Assembly: GCF_003148805.1 (NCBI RefSeq) | Contig: NZ_QGGX01000008.1 | Coordinates: 186,001-250,000 of the forward strand | DNA from: Aminobacter sp. AP02 | Lineage (GTDB): Bacteria; Pseudomonadota; Alphaproteobacteria; Rhizobiales; Rhizobiaceae | DNA length: 64,000 nucleotides | Direction: 5' to 3' | Shown: positions 9,325-18,000 of the stretch, in pieces | Layout: the number at the start of each line of letters is the position of its first letter | Position numbering within the stretch: the first letter of the stretch is position 1 | Program-made: the position numbers and the translations under genes | The notes under the pieces: generated by a model | Told to the model about the DNA's origin: nothing | Databases searched by the model: none | What the model saw: only the letters and a program-made list of their open reading frames with translations

Positions 9325-9707
9325 TAATTTAGATCCACTTTATTAATTTCCATATGTTCTGCTTTACCTTCTTGACTACGACTCTGAAGGCGATTTCAAC
9401 TTAGATCACAGGCATCTGAATCTTCGTAGCGTCCTGGAAAGCTGGGGATGGTGGTGCACAACAACCATTCAGAACCATGATCACTATGCCCCCGGCCACC
9501 TCCAGAAAATCCAGAGTTTTGCCCTGCATGACGCACATGCCTCTCCACTTCCATGTGCCCGAAGTCATCGACGAAGTTCCCCGGCTTAAATAGTCCACAG
9601 CCTCACCGACGTGATCCTGCACTAGGCCGGCTTTCAGCCGCGCATTGAAGTCAGGCGACTAGCCGACCTCTTCGATTTATTTCGCCGATAACTTCCCAGA
9701 AAGATTT
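9325..9707. other. AT-rich intergenic stretch after tRNA-Val
   Basis: This 383-base gap is AT-rich at its start and shows no gene I can recognise. An open frame on the minus strand (9401-9622) has no ribosome site or known motif. I found no copy of the tRNA 3' end here that would mark an attachment site. Confidence 0.4.
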
Positions 9708-11606
9708 GTGATGCGGACCAGCGATGGACCATTGAAGCGATGCTATGCGCTTTACTTCCTAGCCATCTATGCCCTTTATCTCGCCTTGCTGCTTCTTGCC
9801 CTTCGCGGACGAAATCCGGCATTCACAATTGATTTTTCCACCGTTGTGATGCCTGCAATCGAGATCGGCCTCCTTTGCATGCTTGGGTTCGCTGCCTGGA
9901 AAATACAGCACGCCAAACTGGCGGTGCCGGCAGTTTGCGTGTTTTTAGCTATGCCGCTTTCGGCAATGTTCATTTACGCAGTTCAGGGCTATTCCGCATA
10001 CCTATCTGGGCACTACATCTCTGTTCTCGCACTGGAAAACAGCGCCGATGGCAGACAATATGTAACGAAGCCGTCGTTTTTGTTCGTGTTGTCATTGGGC
10101 CTTGCAGGTTGGATTTATCTCTGTTTTTCCGCCATACGAACACGTAAGCAGTGTAAAACTTATCCGCTCGGAGGACGCTTCCTGCTCTGCTTGGCAGTTG
10201 TATGCCTGCTCTTTGTTAGAACAATTACCAGTCCTACAAATCCGACAGGGTACGTACATATCCGCCCAGATATGGTGCCAATAACATCTCTCGCCCGCAA
10301 ATATCGCGACATGTACCGGGCAAGGAACAGCCTGGCAGACATGACCAAAGTGCTTGATGGACAAGGCATCACCTTACCAAGCCTCGAACGTTACCCGCTG
10401 CTGCGCAAGGAGGCTTATTCCACCCCCCTAATGTTCCCCAAAACGCACCTCGCCGACAACCAACCAAATGTGATCGTGATCTTTGCCGAAGGTTTATCGG
10501 CTCGTTTCTTGCAAACCTATGGTGGAAATCATCAGGGACTGATGCCCAACGTTGATCGATTTGCCTCAAAATCAATGACGGTCGACAACTATTTCAGCCA
10601 TACGGCGGCAACATACCGGGGAATACAAGGTCAACTGACTTCCGGATACCCACGCAACGGTGGATCAGAGAGTGGCGGCTGGGAAACATCAGGTGAAGAC
10701 AACACAGCTCTGTTAACGAGCGTCAATTACCGGACAATTCCAGATATCCTTGCTTCTCAAGGATACAAGACCGCTTTTTTATCATCGAGCCCGGAATCCA
10801 TCAAATTTAACGAGATGCTGCGATGGCTTGGCTTTGGAAAGGTCTATTCTGTCGAGACACTGTCTGAATTGCTAGGTGGACGAAAAACAGCACTCAGTTC
10901 GGGCACTCATGACGCTGCAGACGCAGAAATATTCGCTGGTCTCAAGGGCTTTTTAGAAAAACAGGCCAAAAGCGGTGATAAGCAGCCTTTCTTCGTTGGG
11001 ACTTACAACATTGGAACACATGCATTTTTGGATTCTGACAGCGCTGGAATAACCTACAACAATGGCAAGAACCCAGCGCTCAATCGAATGCACAATTTCG
11101 ATGCGCAACTTGGGAAGTTCCTGGATTATTTTCAGAACTCGACTTACGCTGATAATACTCTTTTGATCATTACCGCTGATCACGCTACATTTCCGGAACC
11201 ACCTGTGGTTGAGGCCCTGCAAACTGATGACTACCAGTCTTACTTCGTCGACCGCATCCCCTTGATTATTTACCATAGAGGATTGTCTCTGCCGTCCACC
11301 TTTGACGCCAGCTATCGAACGTCAGTTGATTTTGCACCGACGCTCCTACACCTTCTATCGATCCAAAAGGCTGACAATGCTTTCATCGGATATTCCATTT
11401 TCGAGCAGCCGCCGAAATTTCATACCCCAGTGGCTGCATTCGGTGATGAATTTTACTACGTCACTCCTCAAGGCATTACGACCACGACGGAAAACCTTAG
11501 CGACAGATACATCGCTTACAAGAACTATGTGAAGATGTATTACTGGTTGGAATTTACAAACCGCGTATTTCCCCGACCTACATCTCATAGAGATGTGACC
11601 GGGTAG
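9708..11606 (+). CDS. LtaS/MdoB-like phosphoglycerol transferase (sulfatase fold)
   Basis: A 632-residue inner-membrane protein with several N-terminal membrane segments (about residues 13-33, 45-65, 70-90, 120-140 and 155-170) and a large periplasmic alkaline-phosphatase/sulfatase-like domain. Active-site features are the metal-binding glutamate in VIFAEGLS, a candidate nucleophile threonine in SHTAATYRG, GTYNIGTH, and the metal-binding ITADHAT. In rhizobia such enzymes add phosphoglycerol to periplasmic cyclic glucans (CgmB), and in other bacteria to membrane polymers; the acceptor here cannot be told. The first codon is GTG at 9708 or ATG at 9711. Base composition is unlike its neighbours: 28 of 60 bases are G or C at 10501-10560, against 38 of 60 at 12841-12900, which suggests transfer. 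Confidence 0.83.
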   Translation: MMRTSDGPLKRCYALYFLAIYALYLALLLLALRGRNPAFTIDFSTVVMPAIEIGLLCMLGFAAWKIQHAKLAVPAVCVFLAMPLSAMFIYAVQGYSAYLSGHYISVLALENSADGRQYVTKPSFLFVLSLGLAGWIYLCFSAIRTRKQCKTYPLGGRFLLCLAVVCLLFVRTITSPTNPTGYVHIRPDMVPITSLARKYRDMYRARNSLADMTKVLDGQGITLPSLERYPLLRKEAYSTPLMFPKTHLADNQPNVIVIFAEGLSARFLQTYGGNHQGLMPNVDRFASKSMTVDNYFSHTAATYRGIQGQLTSGYPRNGGSESGGWETSGEDNTALLTSVNYRTIPDILASQGYKTAFLSSSPESIKFNEMLRWLGFGKVYSVETLSELLGGRKTALSSGTHDAADAEIFAGLKGFLEKQAKSGDKQPFFVGTYNIGTHAFLDSDSAGITYNNGKNPALNRMHNFDAQLGKFLDYFQNSTYADNTLLIITADHATFPEPPVVEALQTDDYQSYFVDRIPLIIYHRGLSLPSTFDASYRTSVDFAPTLLHLLSIQKADNAFIGYSIFEQPPKFHTPVAAFGDEFYYVTPQGITTTTENLSDRYIAYKNYVKMYYWLEFTNRVFPRPTSHRDVTG

Positions 11607-12323
11607 CACTTCCAGCTTGAGCCGTAGGGGCAACTTCCAACGGCAATGACCCATCCCCCATTCGAGCGATAAAGACATCATCGCCTAGCCGAATGGAGCA
11701 GATGTATCGCGTGCAACCGATGTCATGATTGTGAAAGGAGGGAGCCGTTTTCCCCCTGTGGCCGGCGCATTGTTGCTCCCCGCCCGGCGTTTGCAATGCG
11801 CCGGCCACGCCTGACCTTTCAAAGACGCAAAACCCCGCCGGCCGGAACCAGCGGGGCTGTTGCCTAAGGCGGGAACTCAAACTTGCCCGCCGGCGCCCGA
11901 TGCCGGTTCATTGTGTTGAAAATAGGCTCAAGCAGGAAGCAAGTGGCGCATTGGTGTGGATTACGCGCAATCGCGCAGCTTTTTTGGCCACCGCGCACCC
12001 TCGTTGCCACCCCTCAATCCATTGAGCTAGTTGCATCTGAGCGCCCCGGGGAGCACCATTTGCATCTGGGCGGATGGAGCGGCCGACGCGACGCCGTAAA
12101 TGTTCTAGCTGAGTGTGGCGTCGGCCAGCCGCCTTTGTCGCCATGGCAACGGACCATGGAGGACCGCCCTGCACCAGGGCTTTCAGCAGTCAATTCCGAA
12201 ACACTGGGCGGCAGCGCCGAGCACTGCCCTTGACCCTGCAGGTTATCGCCCCATGTTTTCCTTGCTGCCGATGTCCGGCAGCCTTTCGCTTGCTCAAAAT
12301 TGACAAGAAAACTGGAGGAAGTG
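11607..12323. other. Long intergenic region with GC-rich palindromes
   Basis: This 717-base region begins with three consecutive hairpins (11758-11891, listed separately) and then has no gene I can support on either strand. Several open frames of 88-119 codons cross it, but none has a ribosome site or recognisable protein motif. It lies between the AT-rich phosphoglycerol transferase gene and core genes, as expected at the edge of an acquired segment. Confidence 0.45.
11758..11891. repeat. Cluster of three GC-rich palindromes (REP/RIME-like)
   Basis: First is a perfect 15-base inverted repeat GTGGCCGGCGCATTG/CAATGCGCCGGCCAC (11758-11772 and 11794-11808) around a 21-base loop. Second is CCCCGC/GCGGGG (11833-11838 and 11851-11856), extendable with GCAA/TTGC outside a bulge. 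Third is GGCGGG/CCCGCC (11868-11873 and 11886-11891). This resembles rhizobial intergenic mosaic elements but could also serve as a terminator cluster for the gene upstream. Confidence 0.5.
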
Positions 12324-12626
12324 ATGGAGGCCAAGGCTTTCAATCGCCCGCTATTCGTCAAGCACGAACACATCGTTCGCGAAATCTGCTGTTTAACTGA
12401 CGCAATTGCCTTTCTGACAGACTGGCCCGAAAGTCGGCGCGGACCTATCTACAGTGTCGCCACCCGCGCTTGCGTGGCAGCGCGCAACGGTCAGTTGCCT
12501 GTCGAGGGCGCGCGCAGTGCCGTTCAGAGCTTCGCTAGGTCGGCAAACATCCTCGAGCAAGGTCCCATATCGCTCGAGCCATGGATGATGACGACCAAAC
12601 GCGGACGCGGCGGCCTGCCGGCCTGA
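12324..12626 (+). CDS. DUF982 protein
   Basis: A 100-residue protein matching DUF982, a small family found almost only in rhizobia and relatives. The hallmark is the central LTDAIAFLTDWPESRRGPIY stretch followed by a helix with RACVAARNG and EGARSAVQSFA. Function is unknown; many rhizobial genomes hold several copies. GGAGGAAGTG directly before the ATG at 12324 decides the start. It converges with the L,D-transpeptidase gene about 25 bases away. Confidence 0.85.
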   Translation: MEAKAFNRPLFVKHEHIVREICCLTDAIAFLTDWPESRRGPIYSVATRACVAARNGQLPVEGARSAVQSFARSANILEQGPISLEPWMMTTKRGRGGLPA

Positions 12627-12649
12627 CGGATGGCGCTTTGCTCAAACGG

Positions 12650-14521
12650 TCACATGCCCGGCGCGCGAGCGGAGTCGGTTCGTATCATGGCGTCTTTCAG
12701 CCGCGCGTCACGGTCATAGACATCGCCGAAATACTCTACCTTGCCGTCTAGATCAGGCCAGGCGGTGAAATAGGCGACATAGACCGGAATCTTGCGCGTA
12801 ACCTTTTCGGACGAATGCCCCTGCTTCAACTTGGCCGCGATGTAATCGACATCGGTGCCCAGCACGGCCGCTGCCATGCCGCGAGGATCCGAAAGACGGA
12901 TGCAGCCGTGGCTGAAGGCGCGGTTGTCACGATCAAACAGCGCCTTTTGCGGTGTGTCATGCATGTAGATCGCATGCTTGTTGGGAAACAGTATCTTGAG
13001 TTCGCCCAGCGCATTGGCCTCGCTCGGCGCCTGGCGCACGCTGTAAGGCACCTTGGCGCCATACTGTCCCCAGTCGATCGCTGACGAGGGAATGCGCCTG
13101 CCTTTGGAATCGGTGACCTCGTAGCCGGCCCGATCGAGATAGCTCGGGTCGCTGCGCAGCCGCGGCAGCATCTCGTTGACGATGATCGACTGCGGCACCC
13201 CCCAGTAGGGATTGTAGTCGACCTGCTCGATATCGTCCTGGAAGAAGCTGGTCTGATTGGTGGACTTGCCGATCACCGTCTTCATCTTGAGCTTTGCGAC
13301 GCCGTCTTCAATGTAGCTCGCGGTGAAAGCCGGCTGGTTGATGAAGACGCGTGGGCTGCCCAGATCGGACGGCAGCCAGCGCAGTTGTTCGAGCGCGACC
13401 AATACCTTGTCCAGGCGATCTGCCTTGGAGGTACCGGCCAAGATCGCCACCGTGCGCGGACCGACCACGCCGTCGGCCTTGAGCCCTGCCCGCTTCTGCA
13501 CCGCCTCGACGACCGGTACAAGCTCAGGAGAATAGACCTCGCTGCTGCCCAGCCTGGCCAAGGTCTCCCCGTATTCGCCGCCCATCTCGTCATCGAGATC
13601 GCGGGCGATCAGATGCAGCAGCTTGGGAAGTTCGGGATTGGTCTCGCCCGGCTTGAGCAGCAGCTTGGGATCAACGACAATGTCGTTTTCCTCGCTCGCT
13701 CTCAGTGCTTCGAGCTCGACGCGAAGTGCCTTGTACTCGGGGTTCTGCGGGTGCTTCGATTCGAGAAAGGCTCGGACATCCGGGGTTTGGCTGAGCGCCT
13801 TGAGCGTGGCTACCATGTCGAGCTGCTTCGGCGCGAAATCATAGTAGCCGGAAATGCGGTTCGGATCGATCCTGCCGCCTTGGGCGTCATGCACGTAGCG
13901 AAGCACGCGCGCCGACATCGCCATTTCGAAGCGGATCAGTGTCTTCGGGCGGCCAGCCACATCGTCAGCCGCATAAGTGGCGGGCGGGACCGAAACGGCA
14001 TAGTCAGCCGGGATCAATCCATGGCTCGCGGTGTCGCTCAGCGTGCGGATCGCCTCTTCGGCACGGGCGTTGGCAGTGTGCCCGCTCACCCAGATGAAAT
14101 CAGGATTGGCCGAATAATAATCGAGCAACGCCTTAGCGATGTCTTTTTCGGCAACGAGATCGAACGCGCTGAGGCCTGCAAGCGCCTCGCGGAAGGAGGT
14201 ACCGGCAAGCGACGCGTCAAGCGATACCGACTGCGTGCCGGCGACCAGCTTGGAAAAGTCGACCGTCATCATCGGGTCGGTCTTGTAGGTGTAATATGAC
14301 GGTGCGCTGATCTTGGCTGCCGGAGCCGGCTCCCGCTTCTTCTGGTGCGAACGGGCTGGAGGAAACTCGCGCTGCAATTGGCGCGGCTCGCGGTTGTAGG
14401 TGCCGCCGAAAAGCATTTGGAACAGGCCCTGCGCGCCCGCCTGCGGGGCACCCATGGCAAGCGTAGCGGCCAAGGCGGCCAGCGGAAGCGATATCGGCCT
14501 TTTCAGGATTGAAACCGTCAT
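12650..14521 (-). CDS. L,D-transpeptidase (YcbB/LdtD-like murein cross-linking enzyme)
   Basis: A 623-residue secreted enzyme with an N-terminal signal sequence (residues 1-30, ending GAQAGAQ-like), a variable scaffold region, a PG_binding_1 domain around residues 330-380 (VEAVQKRAGLKADGVVGPRT) and a C-terminal YkuD catalytic domain. The active site SHGCIRL with catalytic Cys540 is intact, as is the upstream histidine in IYMHDTP. Members form 3-3 peptide cross-links in peptidoglycan, which are abundant in rhizobia. It appears to be transcribed alone. Confidence 0.92.
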   Translation of the reverse strand: MTVSILKRPISLPLAALAATLAMGAPQAGAQGLFQMLFGGTYNREPRQLQREFPPARSHQKKREPAPAAKISAPSYYTYKTDPMMTVDFSKLVAGTQSVSLDASLAGTSFREALAGLSAFDLVAEKDIAKALLDYYSANPDFIWVSGHTANARAEEAIRTLSDTASHGLIPADYAVSVPPATYAADDVAGRPKTLIRFEMAMSARVLRYVHDAQGGRIDPNRISGYYDFAPKQLDMVATLKALSQTPDVRAFLESKHPQNPEYKALRVELEALRASEENDIVVDPKLLLKPGETNPELPKLLHLIARDLDDEMGGEYGETLARLGSSEVYSPELVPVVEAVQKRAGLKADGVVGPRTVAILAGTSKADRLDKVLVALEQLRWLPSDLGSPRVFINQPAFTASYIEDGVAKLKMKTVIGKSTNQTSFFQDDIEQVDYNPYWGVPQSIIVNEMLPRLRSDPSYLDRAGYEVTDSKGRRIPSSAIDWGQYGAKVPYSVRQAPSEANALGELKILFPNKHAIYMHDTPQKALFDRDNRAFSHGCIRLSDPRGMAAAVLGTDVDYIAAKLKQGHSSEKVTRKIPVYVAYFTAWPDLDGKVEYFGDVYDRDARLKDAMIRTDSARAPGM

Positions 14522-14788
14522 AAAACACCCAACCTTGCCGGAAATTGCATCGGAATCTCCATGCGCCGGTGGAAGATTTCCTGTCGCCGAATGGCTGATG
14601 TAAGGCGCGACTGTCTCGATTCATACCGATAACGTTAAGCTTTCATAAATTTCCCGACAGCTGTTGCCGAACAGTTTCACATCATCGTGAGGCGTCCGGG
14701 CGCGATCCAGCTTGGTGACAAGCCGTGCAGCTTCATGCGATCACTTGGCCGACAAGGCGGCGCCCAGCGGAATTGGAACGAGGACACT

Positions 14789-15184
14789 ATGAAAAAGGGC
14801 TACCGGGAACTGCTCGACGAGGCCAACTCAGTCGTCGAGGTGGTTTCATCCGAGGAAGCGGCAACACTGCTTGACGATGCCGGCACCATCTTCATCGACC
14901 TGCGCGATCCGCGCGAAGTCGAATGCGAGGGAAGGATCCCGGGGTTGCAACATTGCCCCCGCGGCATGCTCGAATTCTGGATCGACCCGGAAGGCCCCTA
15001 CCACAAGCCGATTTTCTCGAGCGGCAAGAGCTTCATCTTCTTTTGTGCCGGCGGCTGGCGATCAGCGCTTGCCGCAAGGACAGCGCACGAGATGGGACTT
15101 GAGCCGGTGCGCCACATATTCGGCGGTTTCAGCGCCTGGGGCGCCGCCGGCCTCCCGACGGAACCGGGTGGCAAGAAAAGCTGA
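14789..15184 (+). CDS. Single-domain rhodanese
   Basis: A 131-residue rhodanese-fold protein with the active-site loop CAGGWR (catalytic Cys86) and the CH2A-like motif IDLRDPREVECEGRIPG. Such proteins transfer sulfane sulfur to an acceptor, but the partner is unknown. AGGA just before the ATG at 14789 sets the start; an in-frame upstream start at 14687 gives an N-terminus unlike the family. It is followed 74 bases later by the MerR gene on the same strand. Confidence 0.87.
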   Translation: MKKGYRELLDEANSVVEVVSSEEAATLLDDAGTIFIDLRDPREVECEGRIPGLQHCPRGMLEFWIDPEGPYHKPIFSSGKSFIFFCAGGWRSALAARTAHEMGLEPVRHIFGGFSAWGAAGLPTEPGGKKS

Positions 15185-15258
15185 GGCCTGGATCGCAATG
15201 ACGAAAGCACTTCGGAGCGCTTGACCTCGCCCCAGGGGCTGCCCGTAGACCTGCCGTC

Positions 15259-16077
15259 ATGAACGATTCCTATCTTCTTGCCGGCCGCTTCGGGGCCGCC
15301 ACACGACTGTCGCCGAAGGCGTTGCGGCTCTATGCCGAGCAAGGCCTTCTGGTGCCTGCCTATATCGATCCGCAGACCGGCTATCGCTATTATGCGCCCC
15401 AACAGGCGGCACGGGCGCAGCTGATCGCGAAGCTGCGACGGCTTGGGCTGCCGGTAGCGCGTGTCGCGCAGCTTATCGAACTCACGCCAGAGGCCCGCGT
15501 GGTCGAACTTCAAGCGTGGCTGGCCGCGCAAAGCGACCTGTTCGCCGAGCAGGCCGAGGCCGTACACGCGCTTGCCCGGCAAGCCGATGGCGGTGAACCC
15601 GCTTTGGCTAGCGCTATCGGTTTGCGCGAGATGCCTGCCGTCAAGATCGTGTCCCGACAGAGCCAGGTTAGCGTCGAGGCGCTGGACAAGTTTGTCGCCA
15701 GTGCCGAGGCAGACATCCGTGCACATTTGCGTGCCTCGGACTTGCCAAGCGACGGACCGTTGGCCGTCCACTTTCACGAGCAGGTCAGCCGCGACAGCGA
15801 AGGCCTCGTAGAGGTCGCCATTGCCTATGAAGGGCGGCTCGAGCCGACCGGCGACTTGCGCATCAGGCTGCAGCCGGAGCGGTGCGAGGCCTATATGCCC
15901 GTGCCCAAGGCATATGAGGATTTCCCGCTCATCCTGCGCGTCTACGACGCCCTTGAAGCCTGGCTCGACGCACGAAGCGCACTGAGCTGCACCGGCAGCC
16001 CCTGCGAGACCTATCCCGGAACAGATGGCGCGCGTTTCGATGTCGCCTATCCGATCACCCCAAGAGAGCAGCCATGA
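15259..16077 (+). CDS. MerR-family transcriptional regulator with effector-binding domain
   Basis: A 272-residue regulator. The N-terminal winged helix has the MerR pattern (SPKALRLYAEQGLLVPAYID followed by GYRYYAPQQ), a dimerisation helix spans about residues 80-115, and the C-terminal ~150 residues resemble a GyrI-like small-molecule domain, as in BmrR/BltR. The next gene starts inside its stop codon (4-base overlap), so the two are cotranslated and the downstream protein may be functionally linked. The inducer is unknown. Confidence 0.86.
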   Translation: MNDSYLLAGRFGAATRLSPKALRLYAEQGLLVPAYIDPQTGYRYYAPQQAARAQLIAKLRRLGLPVARVAQLIELTPEARVVELQAWLAAQSDLFAEQAEAVHALARQADGGEPALASAIGLREMPAVKIVSRQSQVSVEALDKFVASAEADIRAHLRASDLPSDGPLAVHFHEQVSRDSEGLVEVAIAYEGRLEPTGDLRIRLQPERCEAYMPVPKAYEDFPLILRVYDALEAWLDARSALSCTGSPCETYPGTDGARFDVAYPITPREQP

Positions 16078-17102
16078 TGCACTTTTCCTACACGGGCTCG
16101 GGCCCGTATTGCTACGCCAATTCCTTCGCCATGATGTTCGGAGCCGACGCCCCCTCCAGCGGCGTGATCGAATTCGCCACCGGCAGTCCGTTCGGCATGC
16201 AACTTATTGGCGGAACGATGCCGTTCTTCGACCCTTATGGCTGGGACCCCGAGAAAGGCTTTGAGGACGCGCTTTCGGCGCTTGGCTGGACATCGACGGT
16301 CACCCAAGGTGGCGAGGCCGACGAAGCCCTGGTCCGCCTCAGGGCGGCACTTGCTGGCGGGCAGGTGTGGATCGGTCCGGTGGAAATGGGACATCTCCGG
16401 CACCAGCCGGGCATGCGCGGCCCAATCGCGGCCGACCATTATGTCGTCGTCCTTGAAGCGGACGACGAGCGCGTGCTGATGCATGATCCGCAAGGCTATC
16501 CTTATGCCAGCCTGCCGATCGCCGACTTCATGGCAGCCTGGAAGGCCAGGACACTGACATACGGCACGCCCTACACGATGCGAACCGGATTCAAGCGGGT
16601 CGCAAACATGTCCGAAATCGACACGATCAAGGCATCCATCCCCAATGCGATCCGTTGGCTGTCAATGGAGGGCGATCTCGGCATGCCCGCCGGCAGCCTG
16701 GGCAATGGCGAGGCGGCCGAAGCATTGGCTGCAAGGATCGAGACTGGATGCGACGACGAACTTCGTGGCCACATGATCCATTTCGCGGTCCGGGTCGGCG
16801 CCCGCCGCGCCGCCGATGCCGCAACATACCTGGCGCGGGCCGGATACAGCGAAGCAGCACAGATTGCCGACAGGCAGGCACGCGCTATTGGCGCGATGCA
16901 ACATCCGCTGGTTTTCGGCCACGACGCGGCCGCGGCGGCAGCCCTTCGTGAAACTGGCACCCACCTACGGCATCCTGCGCACGGCATTGCAGAAGCAAAA
17001 TTGAACGCTGGCCAGCCTTGGGGGCTGGCTAGTGAACGACGGCGACCTCAGGCGCGTCGGCTAGAAAACCGACCGCCGCCTCGACAACTTTTTCGCCGGT
17101 AA
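16074..17102 (+). CDS. Papain-fold/C39-like protein, probably frameshifted near its end
   Basis: A 342-residue product with a cysteine-peptidase-like N-terminal half: candidate catalytic Cys13 (GPYCYANSF), His122 (ADHYVVV) and Asp138 (HDPQGY). This pattern is like C39 peptidases and the BtrH N-terminal domain; activity is not proven. The C-terminal half is helical. An extra base near 16951-16953 (GAAACTGG instead of GAACTGG) seems to shift the frame. Removing one A gives a natural end, ELAPTYGILRTALQKQN, and a stop at 17004, whereas the literal frame runs on to 17102 across the convergent hydrolase gene with an Arg/Pro-rich tail. It is translationally coupled to the MerR gene. Confidence 0.6.
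   Translation: MMHFSYTGSGPYCYANSFAMMFGADAPSSGVIEFATGSPFGMQLIGGTMPFFDPYGWDPEKGFEDALSALGWTSTVTQGGEADEALVRLRAALAGGQVWIGPVEMGHLRHQPGMRGPIAADHYVVVLEADDERVLMHDPQGYPYASLPIADFMAAWKARTLTYGTPYTMRTGFKRVANMSEIDTIKASIPNAIRWLSMEGDLGMPAGSLGNGEAAEALAARIETGCDDELRGHMIHFAVRVGARRAADAATYLARAGYSEAAQIADRQARAIGAMQHPLVFGHDAAAAAALRETGTHLRHPAHGIAEAKLNAGQPWGLASERRRPQARRLENRPPPRQLFRR
17011..17029. terminator. Hairpin between convergent genes
   Basis: GCCAGCC/GGCTGGC stem (17011-17017 and 17023-17029) with a five-base loop lies at the stop codon of the hydrolase gene and just after position 17004. There is no T-tract on either strand, so terminator function is uncertain. Confidence 0.35.
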
Positions 17103-17940
17103 GAATGCGCCGGTGGCCAAGCCCGTCGGCCCAGAAAAGCCTGACATGGCTGCCCGCGCCTACCATGGCGCGGGCCTCCGTCGCCGGCACCTCCCTGTCG
17201 TCGGCTGCGTGTATGACGAGCGTCGGAATGGTCAGACGTATCAGCAGTGTGGAGCTGACGAAATGACTGATGGGCGTTCCGGTAACGCGCTCGACCTGGC
17301 TTGCGATGGCATGTTGCGATTTCGGCCCAAGCTTGATGTAGCCGCCGAAATCCTCAAACAGCTTGGGCATCGAATCTGGCGCTGAAATCAGCACCAGCCG
17401 TCCTACCGCCAATGGCGCGAAAGCCTTGACCGAACCGGCGGCAGCATTGACGGCCACGGCACCGCCGAAGGAATGACCCACGATTGCCTCGAACGGCCCA
17501 AACCACTGGGCTGCGAGATTGACGGCTTCGACCGCCTTGGCCATGTCGAGCGCTCGTCCAAGCGAGCCACCATGGCCCGGCAGATCGAGGGAAATCACCC
17601 GATGGCCGGCATCCCTGTAGCCCTCGATCAGTTTTCGCATGTATTCGGTGCGTGAGCGCCAACCGTGGACGACAAGCACGGTACCGCGTTCGCCTCTCCT
17701 CTGAGGGGGACGAAACTCATGCATCGCCACGCAGCCGCGTTGTGTCTTGATTCGGTGATGTCGGGCCTCGGCCATGAAATCGGAAGCCTTGGCGATTGCG
17801 CGCTTTTCGCCTTCGGAGAGCGACCTTTCGCTTGGCGTACGCCGGAAAAGCTCGAATGCTGCGCGGCCCGCTAGGCGCGGTGAAACCAGTTCGGCCATAC
17901 CGAACAGCCGCCGGATGACCTTCAGCCCGATTGATGCCAT
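17029..17940 (-). CDS. Alpha/beta hydrolase
   Basis: A 303-residue serine hydrolase. The oxyanion region VVHGW is near residue 91, the nucleophile elbow GHSFGG holds Ser157, and the acid and His are likely in the VIHAADDREVP and GLGHRRIL segments. The family covers esterases, lipases and haloperoxidases, so a substrate cannot be given. It is divergent from the MarR gene with only 27 bases between the starts, so a shared promoter and regulation by that MarR protein are likely. Confidence 0.87.
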   Translation of the reverse strand: MASIGLKVIRRLFGMAELVSPRLAGRAAFELFRRTPSERSLSEGEKRAIAKASDFMAEARHHRIKTQRGCVAMHEFRPPQRRGERGTVLVVHGWRSRTEYMRKLIEGYRDAGHRVISLDLPGHGGSLGRALDMAKAVEAVNLAAQWFGPFEAIVGHSFGGAVAVNAAAGSVKAFAPLAVGRLVLISAPDSMPKLFEDFGGYIKLGPKSQHAIASQVERVTGTPISHFVSSTLLIRLTIPTLVIHAADDREVPATEARAMVGAGSHVRLFWADGLGHRRILTGEKVVEAAVGFLADAPEVAVVH

Positions 17941-17960
17941 AGTGATCGCCCATCCATAAG

Positions 17961-18000
17961 TTCAATCATGAACAATAATAGTTCAACCATGAACAATAAT
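17961..18000. promoter_or_regulatory. Two palindromic repeats over the marR start (putative MarR operators)
   Basis: The 19-base element TTCAAYCATGAACAATAAT occurs twice (17961-17979 and 17982-18000), exactly 21 bases apart, or two helical turns. Each copy holds the palindrome TTCA-N4-TGAA and contains one of the two possible ATG codons. A MarR dimer binding both would block its own translation-start region and the divergent hydrolase promoter. Confidence 0.5.

Noticed and set aside
9401-9622. 73-codon open frame on the minus strand after tRNA-Val
   Set aside because: No ribosome site, GTG start and no recognisable motif; more likely chance in an intergenic region.
11578-12373. Several overlapping open frames of 88-119 codons
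   Set aside because: They overlap one another on both strands, have Arg/Pro/Ser-rich products and cross the palindrome cluster; none has a convincing start.
9250-12650. Full integrative element with attachment sites
   Set aside because: No integrase gene and no repeat of the tRNA 3' end could be found downstream.
14620-14670. EcfG-like promoter before the L,D-transpeptidase gene
   Set aside because: On the minus strand CGTT is present, but the -35 is GGAAA at 15 bases instead of GGAAC at 16-17.
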